A stretch of DNA of 64,000 nucleotides from Mesorhizobium sp. LMG 17147 (GTDB lineage Bacteria > Pseudomonadota > Alphaproteobacteria > Rhizobiales > Rhizobiaceae): assembly GCF_024297145.1 (NCBI RefSeq), contig NZ_JANCTC010000002.1, positions 541,001-605,000 of the forward strand, written 5' to 3'. The notes beneath the pieces are model-generated. The model did no database searches, had not been told where the DNA came from, and saw only the letters and a program-made list of their open reading frames with translations. The position numbers were made by a program, and so were the translations under genes. Below, in pieces: positions 29,553 to 37,363 of this stretch (the first letter of the stretch is position 1; each line of letters starts with the position of its first letter).

Positions 29553-30707
29553 ATGGACATCACCTTGCCCGGGAAAGGCGGCGGCCGCGTCCTCTACCGG
29601 CTTATCGGCCAGCCGGTGCAGCCTGTGGCCGGCGCGCGGTTCTCGCGTATCGCCTACGCCGCGGCCCATGTCGTCGCCGATCCTTTCGCCATGACCAATC
29701 CATGGTCGAGGCCCGCGGTCGACTGGGACAAGACGATGGCGTTTCGCCATCACCTCTGGCGGCTCGGCTTCCGTGTCGCCGAAGCGATGGATACCTCGCA
29801 GCGCGGAATGGGCTTCGACTGGGTGAATGCCAGGGAATTGATCCGCCGCTCGATCGCCGAGGCGCGGAGCGTCGAGGGCGCCACTCTCGCGTCAGGCGCA
29901 GGCACCGACCATCTGACGCCGGGGGCGGCGAGCACGCTCGACGATGTCATCGCGGCCTATGAGGAGCAGTTCGGGTTCATCGAAGGGCTTGGCGGCAAGG
30001 CGATCATGATGGCCAGCCGCGCGCTTGCGGCGATCGCCAAAGGCCCCGACGATTATGCCCGCGTCTACGACCGCATCCTGTCCCAGGCATCCGGCAAGGT
30101 CATCCTGCACTGGCTGGGCGACATGTTCGATCCGGCGCTGAAAGGCTACTGGGGCAGCAGCGATTTCGAAACTGCGCTCGAGACGGTGATCGCCATCATC
30201 GAACGCCACGCCGGCACGGTCGAGGGCATTAAGATATCGATGCTCGATGCCGGCAAGGAGATCGCGCTCAGGCACCGGCTGCCCGAGGGCGTGGTGATGT
30301 TCACCGGCGACGACTTCAATTACGCCGAGCTGATCGCCGGCGACGGCGACAGACATTCGCACGCGCTGCTCGGCATTTTCGATGCGATCGCGCCGGTCGC
30401 CAATGCAGCGCTGGCAAAGCTGGCCGCCGGCGACCGCGCCGGCTATGACACGCTGATGGCGCCGACAGTGCCGCTGTCGCGCAAAATCTTCGAGGCGCCG
30501 ACCGAATATTACAAGGCCGGCATCGTCTTCATGGCATGGCTGAACGGCCACCAGGAGCATTTTTCGATGATCGGCGGCATGCAATCGGCGCGCGGCATCC
30601 GCCACTATTCCGATGTCTTTCGCCTTGCCGACCAGGCAGGGTTGCTGGCCGACCCCGAGCTTGCCATTGCCAGAATGACAAGCCTCTGCGCGGTAGCGGG
30701 CGTCTGA
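29553..30707 (+). CDS. DUF993-family protein (dihydrodipicolinate synthase-like fold)
   Basis: A 384-residue cytoplasmic protein that I recognise as DUF993, often annotated as dihydrodipicolinate-synthase family. Visible segments include DPFAMTNPWSRPAVDWDKT near residues 44-62, ASGAGTDHL, KVILHWLGDMFDP and the lysine-containing GIKISMLDAGKE. The DapA-like TIM-barrel relation suggests an aldolase or lyase acting through a Schiff-base lysine, but I know of no proven reaction. It diverges from the LacI-led operon and carries that repressor's best operator, so it is very likely part of the same pathway. It may perform the carbon-carbon cleavage step; that is inference. Confidence 0.85.
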   Translation: MDITLPGKGGGRVLYRLIGQPVQPVAGARFSRIAYAAAHVVADPFAMTNPWSRPAVDWDKTMAFRHHLWRLGFRVAEAMDTSQRGMGFDWVNARELIRRSIAEARSVEGATLASGAGTDHLTPGAASTLDDVIAAYEEQFGFIEGLGGKAIMMASRALAAIAKGPDDYARVYDRILSQASGKVILHWLGDMFDPALKGYWGSSDFETALETVIAIIERHAGTVEGIKISMLDAGKEIALRHRLPEGVVMFTGDDFNYAELIAGDGDRHSHALLGIFDAIAPVANAALAKLAAGDRAGYDTLMAPTVPLSRKIFEAPTEYYKAGIVFMAWLNGHQEHFSMIGGMQSARGIRHYSDVFRLADQAGLLADPELAIARMTSLCAVAGV

Positions 30708-30869
30708 TCGCGAGCGCTACAGCGTCCGATCCAAAGGTTGCTTCGCGTGGCTTTGCGATTTGCCTTGTCTGGGCAAATCTGTATGCGGTATGCGTCCGGC
30801 AACAGAGAAGCCGATCCGGCGCTCCGCCGGCCAACTGGCATAGCTGCCGTTCTGCATTGGGGTAAGCTG

Positions 30870-31832
30870 ATGACCTTCGACCTTCAGGGCAAGCGTGTTT
30901 TCGTGGCCGGACATCGCGGCATGGTCGGCTCGGCCATCCTGCGCCGATTGGCCGACGAGGATTGCGAGCTCCTGACCGCCTCGCGCGCCGAGCTCGATCT
31001 TCTCGACCAGTCCGGCGTGCGGCACTGGATGGCCGACCGCAAGCCGGATGCAGTGGTGATGGCGGCGGCCAAGGTTGGCGGTATCCTGGCCAACAACAGG
31101 CTTCCGGTCGATTTTCTGCAGGACAATCTCGTCATGCAGAACAATGTCATCGACAGCGCCTTCCGCAACGAGGTGCAGAAGCTGCTGTTTCTCGGTTCAT
31201 CCTGCATCTATCCCAAATTCGCGGCGCAGCCGATCTCCGAGGACGCCTTGCTGACCGGGCCGCTCGAGCCCACCAACGAATGGTATGCGATCGCCAAGAT
31301 CGCCGGGCTGAAACTGTGCCAGGCCTATCGGCGCCAGTACGGTGTCGACTACATCTCGGCGATGCCGACCAATCTCTACGGTCCGGGCGACAATTTCGAC
31401 CTCAATTCCAGCCATGTCGTGCCCGCTCTGATGCGCAAGGCGCACGAGGCCAAGCGCGCCGGCCGCAAGAGCCTGGAGGTGTGGGGATCAGGCACGCCGA
31501 TGCGTGAATTCCTGCATGTCGACGACGCCGCCGACGCGCTGGTCTGGCTGCTGAAGAATTATTCGGGCGACAGCCACATCAATGTCGGCTCGGGGGAAGA
31601 CATCACCATTGCCGACCTTGCCCGCACCATCGTGTCGGTCGCCGGCGCCGATGCCGCAATAACATTCGATGCGACGAAGCCGGACGGCACGCCGCGCAAG
31701 CTGATGGACGTGTCGCGCCTGTTCGCCACCGGCTGGCGCCCGCGCTACTCGCTGCGCAGCGGATTGGAACAGACCTATGCGTGGTTTCTCCAGCACGTCG
31801 AGACCGGTGATCTCCGCCTCGGCGCGGCCTGA
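30870..31832 (+). CDS. fcl: GDP-L-fucose synthase
   Basis: The start was placed at [17 protein letters not shown], giving 320 residues. It is an extended SDR with the NADP-binding GHRGMVGS near residues 13-20, the GSSCIYP catalytic-serine motif, Y-x3-K in WYAIAKIAG, and [12 protein letters not shown], all matching GDP-4-keto-6-deoxymannose 3,5-epimerase/4-reductase (Fcl/WcaG). It makes GDP-L-fucose for surface polysaccharide or Nod-factor fucosylation. The partner GDP-mannose 4,6-dehydratase (gmd), usually adjacent, is not in this window. The 160 bases upstream hold no gene. Confidence 0.9.
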   Translation: MTFDLQGKRVFVAGHRGMVGSAILRRLADEDCELLTASRAELDLLDQSGVRHWMADRKPDAVVMAAAKVGGILANNRLPVDFLQDNLVMQNNVIDSAFRNEVQKLLFLGSSCIYPKFAAQPISEDALLTGPLEPTNEWYAIAKIAGLKLCQAYRRQYGVDYISAMPTNLYGPGDNFDLNSSHVVPALMRKAHEAKRAGRKSLEVWGSGTPMREFLHVDDAADALVWLLKNYSGDSHINVGSGEDITIADLARTIVSVAGADAAITFDATKPDGTPRKLMDVSRLFATGWRPRYSLRSGLEQTYAWFLQHVETGDLRLGAA

Positions 31833-31924
31833 GGCTGGAATAGGCAAGCTCGGCATCAGGATCGGATGAGGCCGGGAACGACAGCCGATGAAAATACCTA
31901 CGGTCAATCGAGGGATTGTCTGGA

Positions 31925-31999
31925 TGGTGGGCGTGACAGGGATTGAACCTGTGACCCCTGCAATGTCAATGCAGTGCTCTCCCGCTGAGCTACACGCCC
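31925..31999 (-). tRNA. tRNA-Val (anticodon GAC)
   Basis: On the minus strand the sequence folds into a full cloverleaf: acceptor GGGCGTG pairing with CACGCCC, D-arm GCTC/GAGC, anticodon stem CTGCA/TGCAG with loop TTGACAT (anticodon GAC, reading GUC/GUU valine codons), T-arm ACAGG-TTCAATC-CCTGT, discriminator A and an encoded CCA end. It lies between the 3' ends of fcl and cpdR. Confidence 0.95.
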
Positions 32000-32103
32000 A
32001 TCCGAAGCCGCGCATACACCATTTTTGGTTCTGCACGTCAATAGCGGGAAAGGGGAAAGAATGGCCGGCTTGCGGCGTTGGTCAAGACGCGACAAAAAGC
32101 GCG

Positions 32104-32466
32104 TCAGGCGGCCTGCAGCATCTTTTCGACTTCGTTGACGAGGTCGCGCAGGTGGAACGGCTTCGATAGCACCTTGGCGTCTTTCGGCGCCTTGGAGTCA
32201 GGGTTCAGGGCGACGGCGGCGAAGCCGGTGATGAACATCACCTTGAGGTCGGGATCGATCTCGGTAGCGCGGCGGGCGAGCTCGATGCCATCCATCTCGG
32301 GCATGACGATGTCGGTCAAAAGCAGCGAAAAAGGCTCCTCGCGCAGCCGCTCATAGGCACTGGCGCCATTGTCGAAATCGCTGACCTGATAACCGGCGCG
32401 CTCCAGCGCCTTGACGAGGAACCGGCGCATGTCGTCGTCGTCTTCCGCCAGCAGAATGCGTGCCAT
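32104..32466 (-). CDS. cpdR: Single-domain response regulator CpdR
   Basis: A 120-residue stand-alone receiver domain. The acidic pocket is EDDDD (8-12), the phospho-acceptor is D52 in LLLTDIVMPEMDG, the switch threonine is in FITGF near residue 80, and the conserved lysine is K102 in LSKPFHL. The sequence closely matches CpdR of Caulobacter and rhizobia, which, when unphosphorylated, takes ClpXP protease to the cell pole to degrade cell-cycle regulators such as CtrA. In rhizobia it is needed for correct DNA replication and bacteroid differentiation. A CtrA-like half-site lies 30 bases upstream of the start. Confidence 0.92.
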   Translation of the reverse strand: MARILLAEDDDDMRRFLVKALERAGYQVSDFDNGASAYERLREEPFSLLLTDIVMPEMDGIELARRATEIDPDLKVMFITGFAAVALNPDSKAPKDAKVLSKPFHLRDLVNEVEKMLQAA

Positions 32467-32496
32467 CTTGTCCCGTCCGAATCACCCAACCGCCCG

Positions 32497-32504
32497 TTAA
32501 CCAT
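32497..32504. promoter_or_regulatory. Possible CtrA half-site TTAACCAT upstream of cpdR
   Basis: TTAACCAT matches a described CtrA-type half-site and sits in the promoter region of a gene that is cell-cycle controlled in relatives. A single octamer is weak evidence alone. Confidence 0.35.
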
Positions 32505-32562
32505 GCTGTATATGAGGAGGTGACGGTAAACATCAAGTGAACGTTGGGCGCACAATCCTGAT

Positions 32563-33543
32563 TTGGCTGACGCTTCGGCGGCTGGACATGCGGGCGGCGA
32601 GGTGGCACTTTCCTATCATGATGCATTGGTATTCCCGGGTTCGTTCAAATTGAAAACGGCAGCCGAGGATTTTTCGGTCGTTCCACCCTTCGAAATCCGA
32701 TCGGGCGCCGAACAGCGCGTTCCCTTCCTCTTCAACTCGCCGCATAGCGGCCGCTACTATCCGGACCGGTTCATGGCGATGGCCAAGCTGGACCGCAACG
32801 CGATCCGTCGCTCCGAGGACTGCTATGTCGAGGAATTGTTCGGCGGTGCCGTCGCGCTAGGGGCGCCGATGCTGGCGGCAAACTTCCCGCGTGCCTATCT
32901 CGACGTCAACCGGGAGCCGTGGGAACTCGACCCGCGCATGTTCGCCGAACCGGTGCCGTCATTCTGCAACATCCGCTCAGCGCGGGTGGCCGGCGGACTC
33001 GGCACCGTGCCCAAGCTTGTAGGCGAGGGGCTCGACATCTATTCCGGCCGCTTGCCGCTGGCGGAAGCCGTGGCGCGCATCGAAGCGGTCTACAAGCCCT
33101 ATCACGAGACGCTGAAACGGCTCTTGACCAGAACCCATGCGCGCTTCGGCTATGCCGTGCTGATTGACTGCCACTCGATGCCGGCAAGTATAAGGGTCGG
33201 CGACAGCGGATTGCGGCCGGATTTCATCGTCGGCGACCGTTTCGGCATCTCGGCCGCGGCGGCGTTGACCGAAACCGCGATCGGCCTGCTCACCGGCATG
33301 GGTTACAGCGTCGCCCACAACAAGCCCTATGCCGGAGGCTTCATCACGGAGCACTATGGCCGGCCCGTGCGCCATCTGCATGCGCTGCAGATCGAGGTCA
33401 ATCGCGGGCTCTACATGAATGAGCGGACGTTCCAGAGATCATCTGGTTTCGACGCCCTGGCGGACGATCTGGCGCGGTTTTCAGCCGAACTGATGGCGAT
33501 GCCCGATCACAATTTCATGGATCTGCCTCTGGCCGCAGAATAG
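32563..33543 (+). CDS. N-formylglutamate amidohydrolase-family protein (second copy)
   Basis: A 326-residue paralogue of the protein at 233-1057, with the clearer HutG-type motifs: LFNSPHSGRYYP near residues 54-65, SEDCYVEELF, the LDVNREPWELDPRMF block, IDCHSMP near 204-210 and LHALQIEVNRGLYMNE. The family hydrolyses N-formylglutamate to formate and glutamate. The longest frame begins with TTG at 32563; in-frame GTG codons a few residues later are also possible, and no ATG occurs before the conserved core, so the start is uncertain. It diverges from cpdR. No hut genes are adjacent. Confidence 0.83.
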   Translation: MADASAAGHAGGEVALSYHDALVFPGSFKLKTAAEDFSVVPPFEIRSGAEQRVPFLFNSPHSGRYYPDRFMAMAKLDRNAIRRSEDCYVEELFGGAVALGAPMLAANFPRAYLDVNREPWELDPRMFAEPVPSFCNIRSARVAGGLGTVPKLVGEGLDIYSGRLPLAEAVARIEAVYKPYHETLKRLLTRTHARFGYAVLIDCHSMPASIRVGDSGLRPDFIVGDRFGISAAAALTETAIGLLTGMGYSVAHNKPYAGGFITEHYGRPVRHLHALQIEVNRGLYMNERTFQRSSGFDALADDLARFSAELMAMPDHNFMDLPLAAE

Positions 33544-33578
33544 CGCCGAAATCGCGGCACTCGCCGCTCATGCGGCAT

Positions 33579-33664
33579 AAAAAAAGACCGCATCGTTTGC
33601 ACGACACGGTCGAAGTCTAGGGAGGAAACGCCCAAGGAGGGCATGGACAGGAACCCTGTCCGAG
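33579..33664 (-). ncRNA. suhB/alpha-r14-like trans-acting small RNA
   Basis: On the minus strand a promoter (TTGACA, 16-base spacer, TACGTT) is followed by a roughly 85-base RNA and a strong Rho-independent terminator: GACCG-TGTCGT, a GCAA loop, ACGATG-CGGTC, then seven U residues. The body has a perfect hairpin GGACAGG-GTT-CCTGTCC, a second small hairpin GCCC-TCCTT-GGGC that displays an anti-Shine-Dalgarno loop, and an unpaired TTTCCTCCC. Loops with CCUCC are the hallmark of the alpha-r14/suhB sRNA family, which is known to lie beside inositol-monophosphatase-family genes, as here (hisN at 33866). The exact 5' end is estimated. Confidence 0.75.
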
Positions 33665-33668
33665 AACA

Positions 33669-33696
33669 AACGTATTGTGCGCTGCACAAATGTCAA
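33669..33696 (-). promoter_or_regulatory. Promoter of the suhB-like sRNA
   Basis: A consensus TTGACA -35 (33691-33696) and a TACGTT -10 (33669-33674) with a 16-base spacer on the minus strand. The predicted start at about 33664 fits the downstream RNA structure. Confidence 0.55.
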
Positions 33697-33797
33697 GGCG
33701 CGTTCCGGGTTTTTTAATTCACTGTGAAGTGGAAATTGCATTTCCACGATGATTGCGTTGCATTCGAGCAACAGTTAGCGTCCAGCGAAAAGCTCCG

Positions 33798-33835
33798 AAC
33801 GCCCTTGTTTCGGCACAAACGCCCTTGTTTCGGCA
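33798..33835. repeat. Two tandem 18-bp repeats upstream of hisN
   Basis: AACGCCCTTGTTTCGGCA occurs twice with a 20-base period, each copy followed by an A-rich dinucleotide step. It lies between the sRNA promoter and the hisN start codon. The rest of the 322-base spacer (33544-33865) holds the sRNA and its promoter; I see no further gene in it. Confidence 0.75.
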
Positions 33836-33865
33836 TAAAACCGTGGGCTAACGGGCATCTCAAAC

Positions 33866-34660
33866 ATGCTGGAGCGGGAGAATCAGTTGGACGTCAGCAT
33901 CGAGTTCATGCGGCGCGTTGCGCATGCCGCCGCAGCCGAGACCTTGCCGCGCTTTCGCAATCAGGGCGCGGTCACCAACAAGGAGCGCGGCAGCTTCGAC
34001 CCCGTCACCGAAGCCGACCGCGAGGCCGAGCGGGCCATCCGGGCGCTGATCAACGCGCAATACCCCGATCACGGGATCCTCGGCGAGGAGCATGGCAGCG
34101 AAAACATCTCCAGCCGGCATGTCTGGGTGATCGATCCGATCGATGGAACACGCGCCTTCATTTCCGGCCTGCCGGTATGGGGAACACTGGTCGGGCTGAC
34201 GGTCGACGGCGACGCCGTCGCCGGCATGATGTCGCAGCCCTTCACCGGCGAGCTGTTCTACGCCAATGCCTCCGGCTCGCACTATGAAGGTCCGGGTGGC
34301 CCACGAAAACTCGCAACGCGCAAGACGACGAATCTCGCCGAGGCGACGCTGTTCACGACCACGCCGGCGCTGTTCAAGGGAGACGCGCGCCTGCGCTACG
34401 ACCTGTTCGAGCAACAGGTCCAACTCGCCCGTTACGGCACCGACTGCTATGCCTTCGCCATGGTGGCGGCGGGCAGCGTCGATATCGTTGCCGATCCCGG
34501 ATTGAAACCCTACGACATCGTCGCGCTGATCCCGATCATCGAGAAGGCAGGCGGCGTTGTCACCACCTTCGAAGGCGGGCCGGCGGAAAACGGCGGCGAC
34601 ATCCTGGCGGCGGCGACACCGGAACTGCACGCGGCGGCGATGGCGGCGCTGCGCGGCTAG
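33866..34660 (+). CDS. hisN: Histidinol-phosphatase (inositol monophosphatase family)
   Basis: A 264-residue enzyme of the inositol-monophosphatase superfamily. Metal-binding motifs are GILGEEHG near residues 72-79, VIDPIDGTRAF near 91-101, and the C-terminal DPGLKPYDIVAL. The LKPYD form (in place of the WD of SuhB) is characteristic of HisN-type histidinol-phosphatases, which remove phosphate from L-histidinol phosphate in histidine synthesis. Length is typical. The gene is alone, facing away from the small RNA. A broader inositol-phosphatase activity cannot be excluded. Confidence 0.85.
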   Translation: MLERENQLDVSIEFMRRVAHAAAAETLPRFRNQGAVTNKERGSFDPVTEADREAERAIRALINAQYPDHGILGEEHGSENISSRHVWVIDPIDGTRAFISGLPVWGTLVGLTVDGDAVAGMMSQPFTGELFYANASGSHYEGPGGPRKLATRKTTNLAEATLFTTTPALFKGDARLRYDLFEQQVQLARYGTDCYAFAMVAAGSVDIVADPGLKPYDIVALIPIIEKAGGVVTTFEGGPAENGGDILAAATPELHAAAMAALRG

Positions 34661-34762
34661 GCATCCGGTGCACCCACGCGTCTGGTTTTGCGCAAAATCC
34701 GACGGAAACCGCGGTACGGTTCCAAAGTGCGTCGCGTTTGAACGGGGCGCGCGCGCATTTTT

Positions 34763-34811
34763 TGTATGTCGTTATCGCACGACCGCTGCGCACTTTTGCG
34801 CGACATGCATT
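34763..34811. repeat. Dispersed palindromic element, copy A
   Basis: A 49-base element running from TGTATGTCGTTATCGCAC to TTTTGCGCGACATGCATT. It is nearly identical to copy B at 49005-49053. Its ends can pair (ATGTCG with CGACAT), as can TTATCGCA/TTTTGCGC partly. The minus-strand gene that follows uses the element's terminal TTA as its TAA stop codon. Confidence 0.75.
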
Positions 34812-35268
34812 AGCTATCGGCAGGCCAAGCGTCCGAGAGACGCAGGCCCCACAAAATGAGCACGAAAGAGATGAGGCCGGTCGGCGCGGACGAATACGCC
34901 ACACCTTTGATCACCGCTTCCTGAAAAGCGCCTCCGTGGAAGGCTCCGGCCGCTAACGGCATAGTCTCGTTGCCGGCCGCCCAGGCGCTGGCGATCACGT
35001 AGGCGGCCAGGATCGCCAAAGCCGAATAGATCAGCAGCCAGAATGCAATCCGCGACGTCGCCGCGCCGAGATTGAGCCTAGACCATGTGAGGCCTAGAGC
35101 CAGCAAGAGAACGCCCTCCAGGGCGCCGAGCGTGTGCGCGGACAGTCCGAGCCGCGGTGCGGCGAGATACGGTATTGCAAACCCTTCGAATGACGAAAAC
35201 AGCAGCAGCGCGACGCCAATCTGCAGTAGCCGATGCCCCTGACGTGACAGCGTGTTTGATGCGTTCAT
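34810..35268 (-). CDS. Small integral membrane protein, hydroxylaminobenzene mutase-like
   Basis: The start was placed at MNASNTLSRQGHRLLQIG; the longer upstream frame looks non-coding. The 152-residue protein has four hydrophobic segments. The first half (LLQIGVALLLFSSFEGFA, PRLGLSAHTLGALEGV) closely follows the pattern of HabA/HabB hydroxylaminobenzene mutases, small membrane proteins that rearrange hydroxylaminobenzene to 2-aminophenol. Many homologues in bacteria that do not degrade nitrobenzene have unknown roles, so the function is uncertain. Its stop codon lies within a dispersed repeat element. Confidence 0.65.
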   Translation of the reverse strand: MNASNTLSRQGHRLLQIGVALLLFSSFEGFAIPYLAAPRLGLSAHTLGALEGVLLLALGLTWSRLNLGAATSRIAFWLLIYSALAILAAYVIASAWAAGNETMPLAAGAFHGGAFQEAVIKGVAYSSAPTGLISFVLILWGLRLSDAWPADS

Positions 35269-35407
35269 GGTCGTTTTTCTCCCGGCGAATGGCCTCCAAC
35301 CTCTTTGGCAGCAAGCTAGCGCTCGATGCCTGAACGGGAATAAGGGGAGCACGCTGCGCCGGACAAGCGACCCGTACGGGCTTTGTTGGCGGGCGCTGGC
35401 GAAGTGG

Positions 35408-36382
35408 TCAAACAGCGTCGCCGGTTCCGGGGATGAAGGCATCGAATGCCGCAAGCAACTGCTCGCGATAGAGGTCGGCTTCCTGGAGGATCTCATGGCG
35501 GGCGCCGTCGATCATCACTAGCGAGCCGACGCGCAGACGTCTCGCATAGGCTTCGACTGCCCTGGTCGAGACGACCTGGTCGGCGCCGGCGGCGATCATC
35601 AACAAGGGCACCTGGATCTTGGCCATGAAATCCGGGTCGCTGACGATCAAGGACGCCTCCGTGGCCGCCTTCAGCCAGCGGATCGTCGGTCCGCCGAGCG
35701 CCAGCTGCGGATAGGTTTCGTAGATCAGCGTATTGCGTCGATAGCGCGCCGGGTCGCTGGTCAGCTTGTTCATGGCGAAGGGCACCGATTCCTTCGGCCG
35801 CGGCCCCCATGCGGCATAGAGCCGGCCGAGGCCGAGAAGGCAGAACAGCGAACAGATGCGGCGAACGGTTTTTACCGAAACCGGCAGGTCGGGCACTGTG
35901 AAGAACGGTGCGATCAGCACCATGCGGCGCACGCGGTTCGCCATTGAGGGCGCGGCAAGCAGCGCAATCACCGCGCCAGCCGAATGGGCCAGTATGTAGT
36001 AGGGCCCTCGGCAATCGGGCAGCACGATCTCTTCGAAGAACTGCTCCAGATCACCGGTATAGTCGAAGAAGCTCTGGACGTGGCCGCGCTGTCGGTCGCC
36101 GATCATCCGGTCGGAAGCGCCCTGGCCGCGCCAGTCGAGGGTTGCCACGCCAAAGCCCCGGTCGGCAAGGTTGCGAATGGTCTCGAAATACTTCTCGATG
36201 CACTCGTTGCGGCCGGTCAGGACGACCACGGTGCCCTTCATGGGGCGGGCAACCGCGCCAAACAGCCCATAGCGGATCTTCTTGTCGTCGCGCGTGGTGA
36301 AGAAGCCACCGGCTGCGTTTTCCGGCAGCGGATTGCCCGGAGTTTCGTGGAAGACGGGGGTCTGGTGGAAAAGATCGGTCAT
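35408..36382 (-). CDS. Alpha/beta hydrolase (PldB/monoacylglycerol lipase-like)
   Basis: The start is at MTDLFHQTPVFHETPG, giving 324 residues. The fold begins at VVVLTGRNECIEKY; the nucleophile serine is in the elbow LAHSAGAV near residues 133-140, the acid is probably in IAAGADQVV, and the histidine is in DGARHEILQE. A DWRGQGASDR strand-helix segment is typical of lysophospholipase L2 and monoglyceride lipases. The protein has no signal peptide. The gene is solitary. It likely acts on membrane-lipid breakdown products, but substrate range cannot be read from sequence. Confidence 0.87.
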   Translation of the reverse strand: MTDLFHQTPVFHETPGNPLPENAAGGFFTTRDDKKIRYGLFGAVARPMKGTVVVLTGRNECIEKYFETIRNLADRGFGVATLDWRGQGASDRMIGDRQRGHVQSFFDYTGDLEQFFEEIVLPDCRGPYYILAHSAGAVIALLAAPSMANRVRRMVLIAPFFTVPDLPVSVKTVRRICSLFCLLGLGRLYAAWGPRPKESVPFAMNKLTSDPARYRRNTLIYETYPQLALGGPTIRWLKAATEASLIVSDPDFMAKIQVPLLMIAAGADQVVSTRAVEAYARRLRVGSLVMIDGARHEILQEADLYREQLLAAFDAFIPGTGDAV

Positions 36383-36496
36383 ACGGTGTTTGGTTGGTGT
36401 CGGTGCCGACGGGCGCAAGTCAGGCATAAACGCCCATGCACCAAAAGCAAAGGAATTCGGGACGCCGGGGAGGTCGACCGATGCAGCGAAGAAATA

Positions 36497-36625
36497 AGGC
36501 CGGAAGCAGCCTTGGGCGTACTTCCGGCCTCTGTCGACCCGGGAGGAAGGGACGTTGCACCCGGTTCGGCCTCGTCGTGTCGCCTTTTTCGCGACCTGTT
36601 CGTTATCTCGAGAACAGTTTAATGC
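36497..36625 (-). ncRNA. Candidate small RNA ending in a GC-rich terminator
   Basis: The 471-base spacer 36383-36853 has no protein gene. On the minus strand it contains a dyad CTGTTC-(10)-GAACAG near 36597-36618, a GTCGC/GCGAC hairpin, an anti-Shine-Dalgarno stretch CCCTTCCTCCCGGG, and a 10-bp terminator stem AGGCCGGAAG/CTTCCGGCCT (36497-36530) followed by TTATTTCTT. It shares TTCCTCCC just before the terminator with the sRNA at 33579. No convincing promoter was found, so this is tentative. The right part of the spacer holds the hsp20 promoter and leader. Confidence 0.35.
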
Positions 36626-36720
36626 CGCCTGGCTGAACGCTCGCCGAAGCCACGGTTCATCTGCCGTTCATCGGCATCGGGACGTCGGCCGAGACCAGTC
36701 CCGTTTGGACGCGGGAAAAT

Positions 36721-36750
36721 CTTGAAATGCCGTCGTCCGCTTCCCAAATT
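36721..36750 (+). promoter_or_regulatory. RpoH (sigma-32) heat-shock promoter of hsp20
   Basis: CTTGAAA at 36721-36727, a 15-base spacer and CCCAAATT at 36743-36750 fit the alphaproteobacterial RpoH consensus (CTTGAAA, then CCCCATNT-like). It lies 104 bases before the hsp20 start codon, leaving a leader of about 95 bases. Confidence 0.6.
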
Positions 36751-36788
36751 TGTCATGCGGTCGCCAATGTCGGGGCCGCTGGCCCATC

Positions 36789-36853
36789 CGAAACGCTGTT
36801 ACGGGTTTCGCACCGGCCATACGCAACCTTGTTGCTCAACAGGAGAACACATC
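36789..36853 (+). promoter_or_regulatory. Possible ROSE-like RNA thermometer in hsp20 leader
   Basis: The leader folds into serial hairpins: CGAAAC/GTTTCG (36789-36810) and, just before the start, CCTTGTT/AACAGG (36827-36843) with a bulged U. The second traps part of the AGGAG Shine-Dalgarno (36841-36845) opposite a segment containing TTGCT, the core of ROSE thermometers. Rhizobial small heat-shock genes commonly use ROSE elements. Confidence 0.45.
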
Positions 36854-37318
36854 ATGCGTCACGTTGATTTTTCCCCGCTCTACCGTTCGACCGTCGGTTT
36901 CGACCGGCTGTTCACCATGCTCGATTCGCTTGCGCAGCCGGAAGGCCCGACGTATCCGCCTTACAACATCGAGCGCACGGGCGAGGATGCCTATCGCATC
37001 TCGATGGCTGTGGCCGGCTTCTCGGAAGATGAGATTTCGATCGAAGCTCACCGCAATGTGCTGACCGTCAAGGGTGAGCGCAAGGAGGAAGGCAATGGCG
37101 AAGGCTCCGAACTGCTCTATCGCGGTATCGCCAGCCGAGCCTTCGAGCGCCGCTTCCAGCTTGCCGATCACGTCGAGGTCGTCGGCGCTGCGCTGAAGAA
37201 CGGGCTGCTCTCCGTCGACCTCAAGCGCAACATCCCCGAAGAGCTGAAGCCGCGCAAGATCGCGATCACCTCGGCTCCGGCCAAGGCCAAGCAGATCGAG
37301 GCCAAGACTGCCGCCTAA
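36854..37318 (+). CDS. Small heat-shock protein Hsp20 (IbpA-like)
   Basis: The start was placed at MRHVDFSPLYRSTVGFD, behind an AGGAG Shine-Dalgarno, giving 154 residues. The opening matches class A rhizobial small heat-shock proteins (R-x-x-DFSPLYRST-VGFDRLF). The alpha-crystallin domain spans about residues 36-130 (PPYNIERTGEDAYRISMAVA, then IASRAFERRFQLAD), and KIAI near the C-terminus is the I-x-I anchor. It is a cytoplasmic ATP-independent holdase that binds unfolding proteins in heat stress. Regulation by RpoH and a leader thermometer is suggested by the upstream sequence. Confidence 0.92.
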   Translation: MRHVDFSPLYRSTVGFDRLFTMLDSLAQPEGPTYPPYNIERTGEDAYRISMAVAGFSEDEISIEAHRNVLTVKGERKEEGNGEGSELLYRGIASRAFERRFQLADHVEVVGAALKNGLLSVDLKRNIPEELKPRKIAITSAPAKAKQIEAKTAA

Positions 37319-37363
37319 GCCAGGCAGCTAAGTTCTCCGGGGACGCCAACTCCCCCGGAAGAA

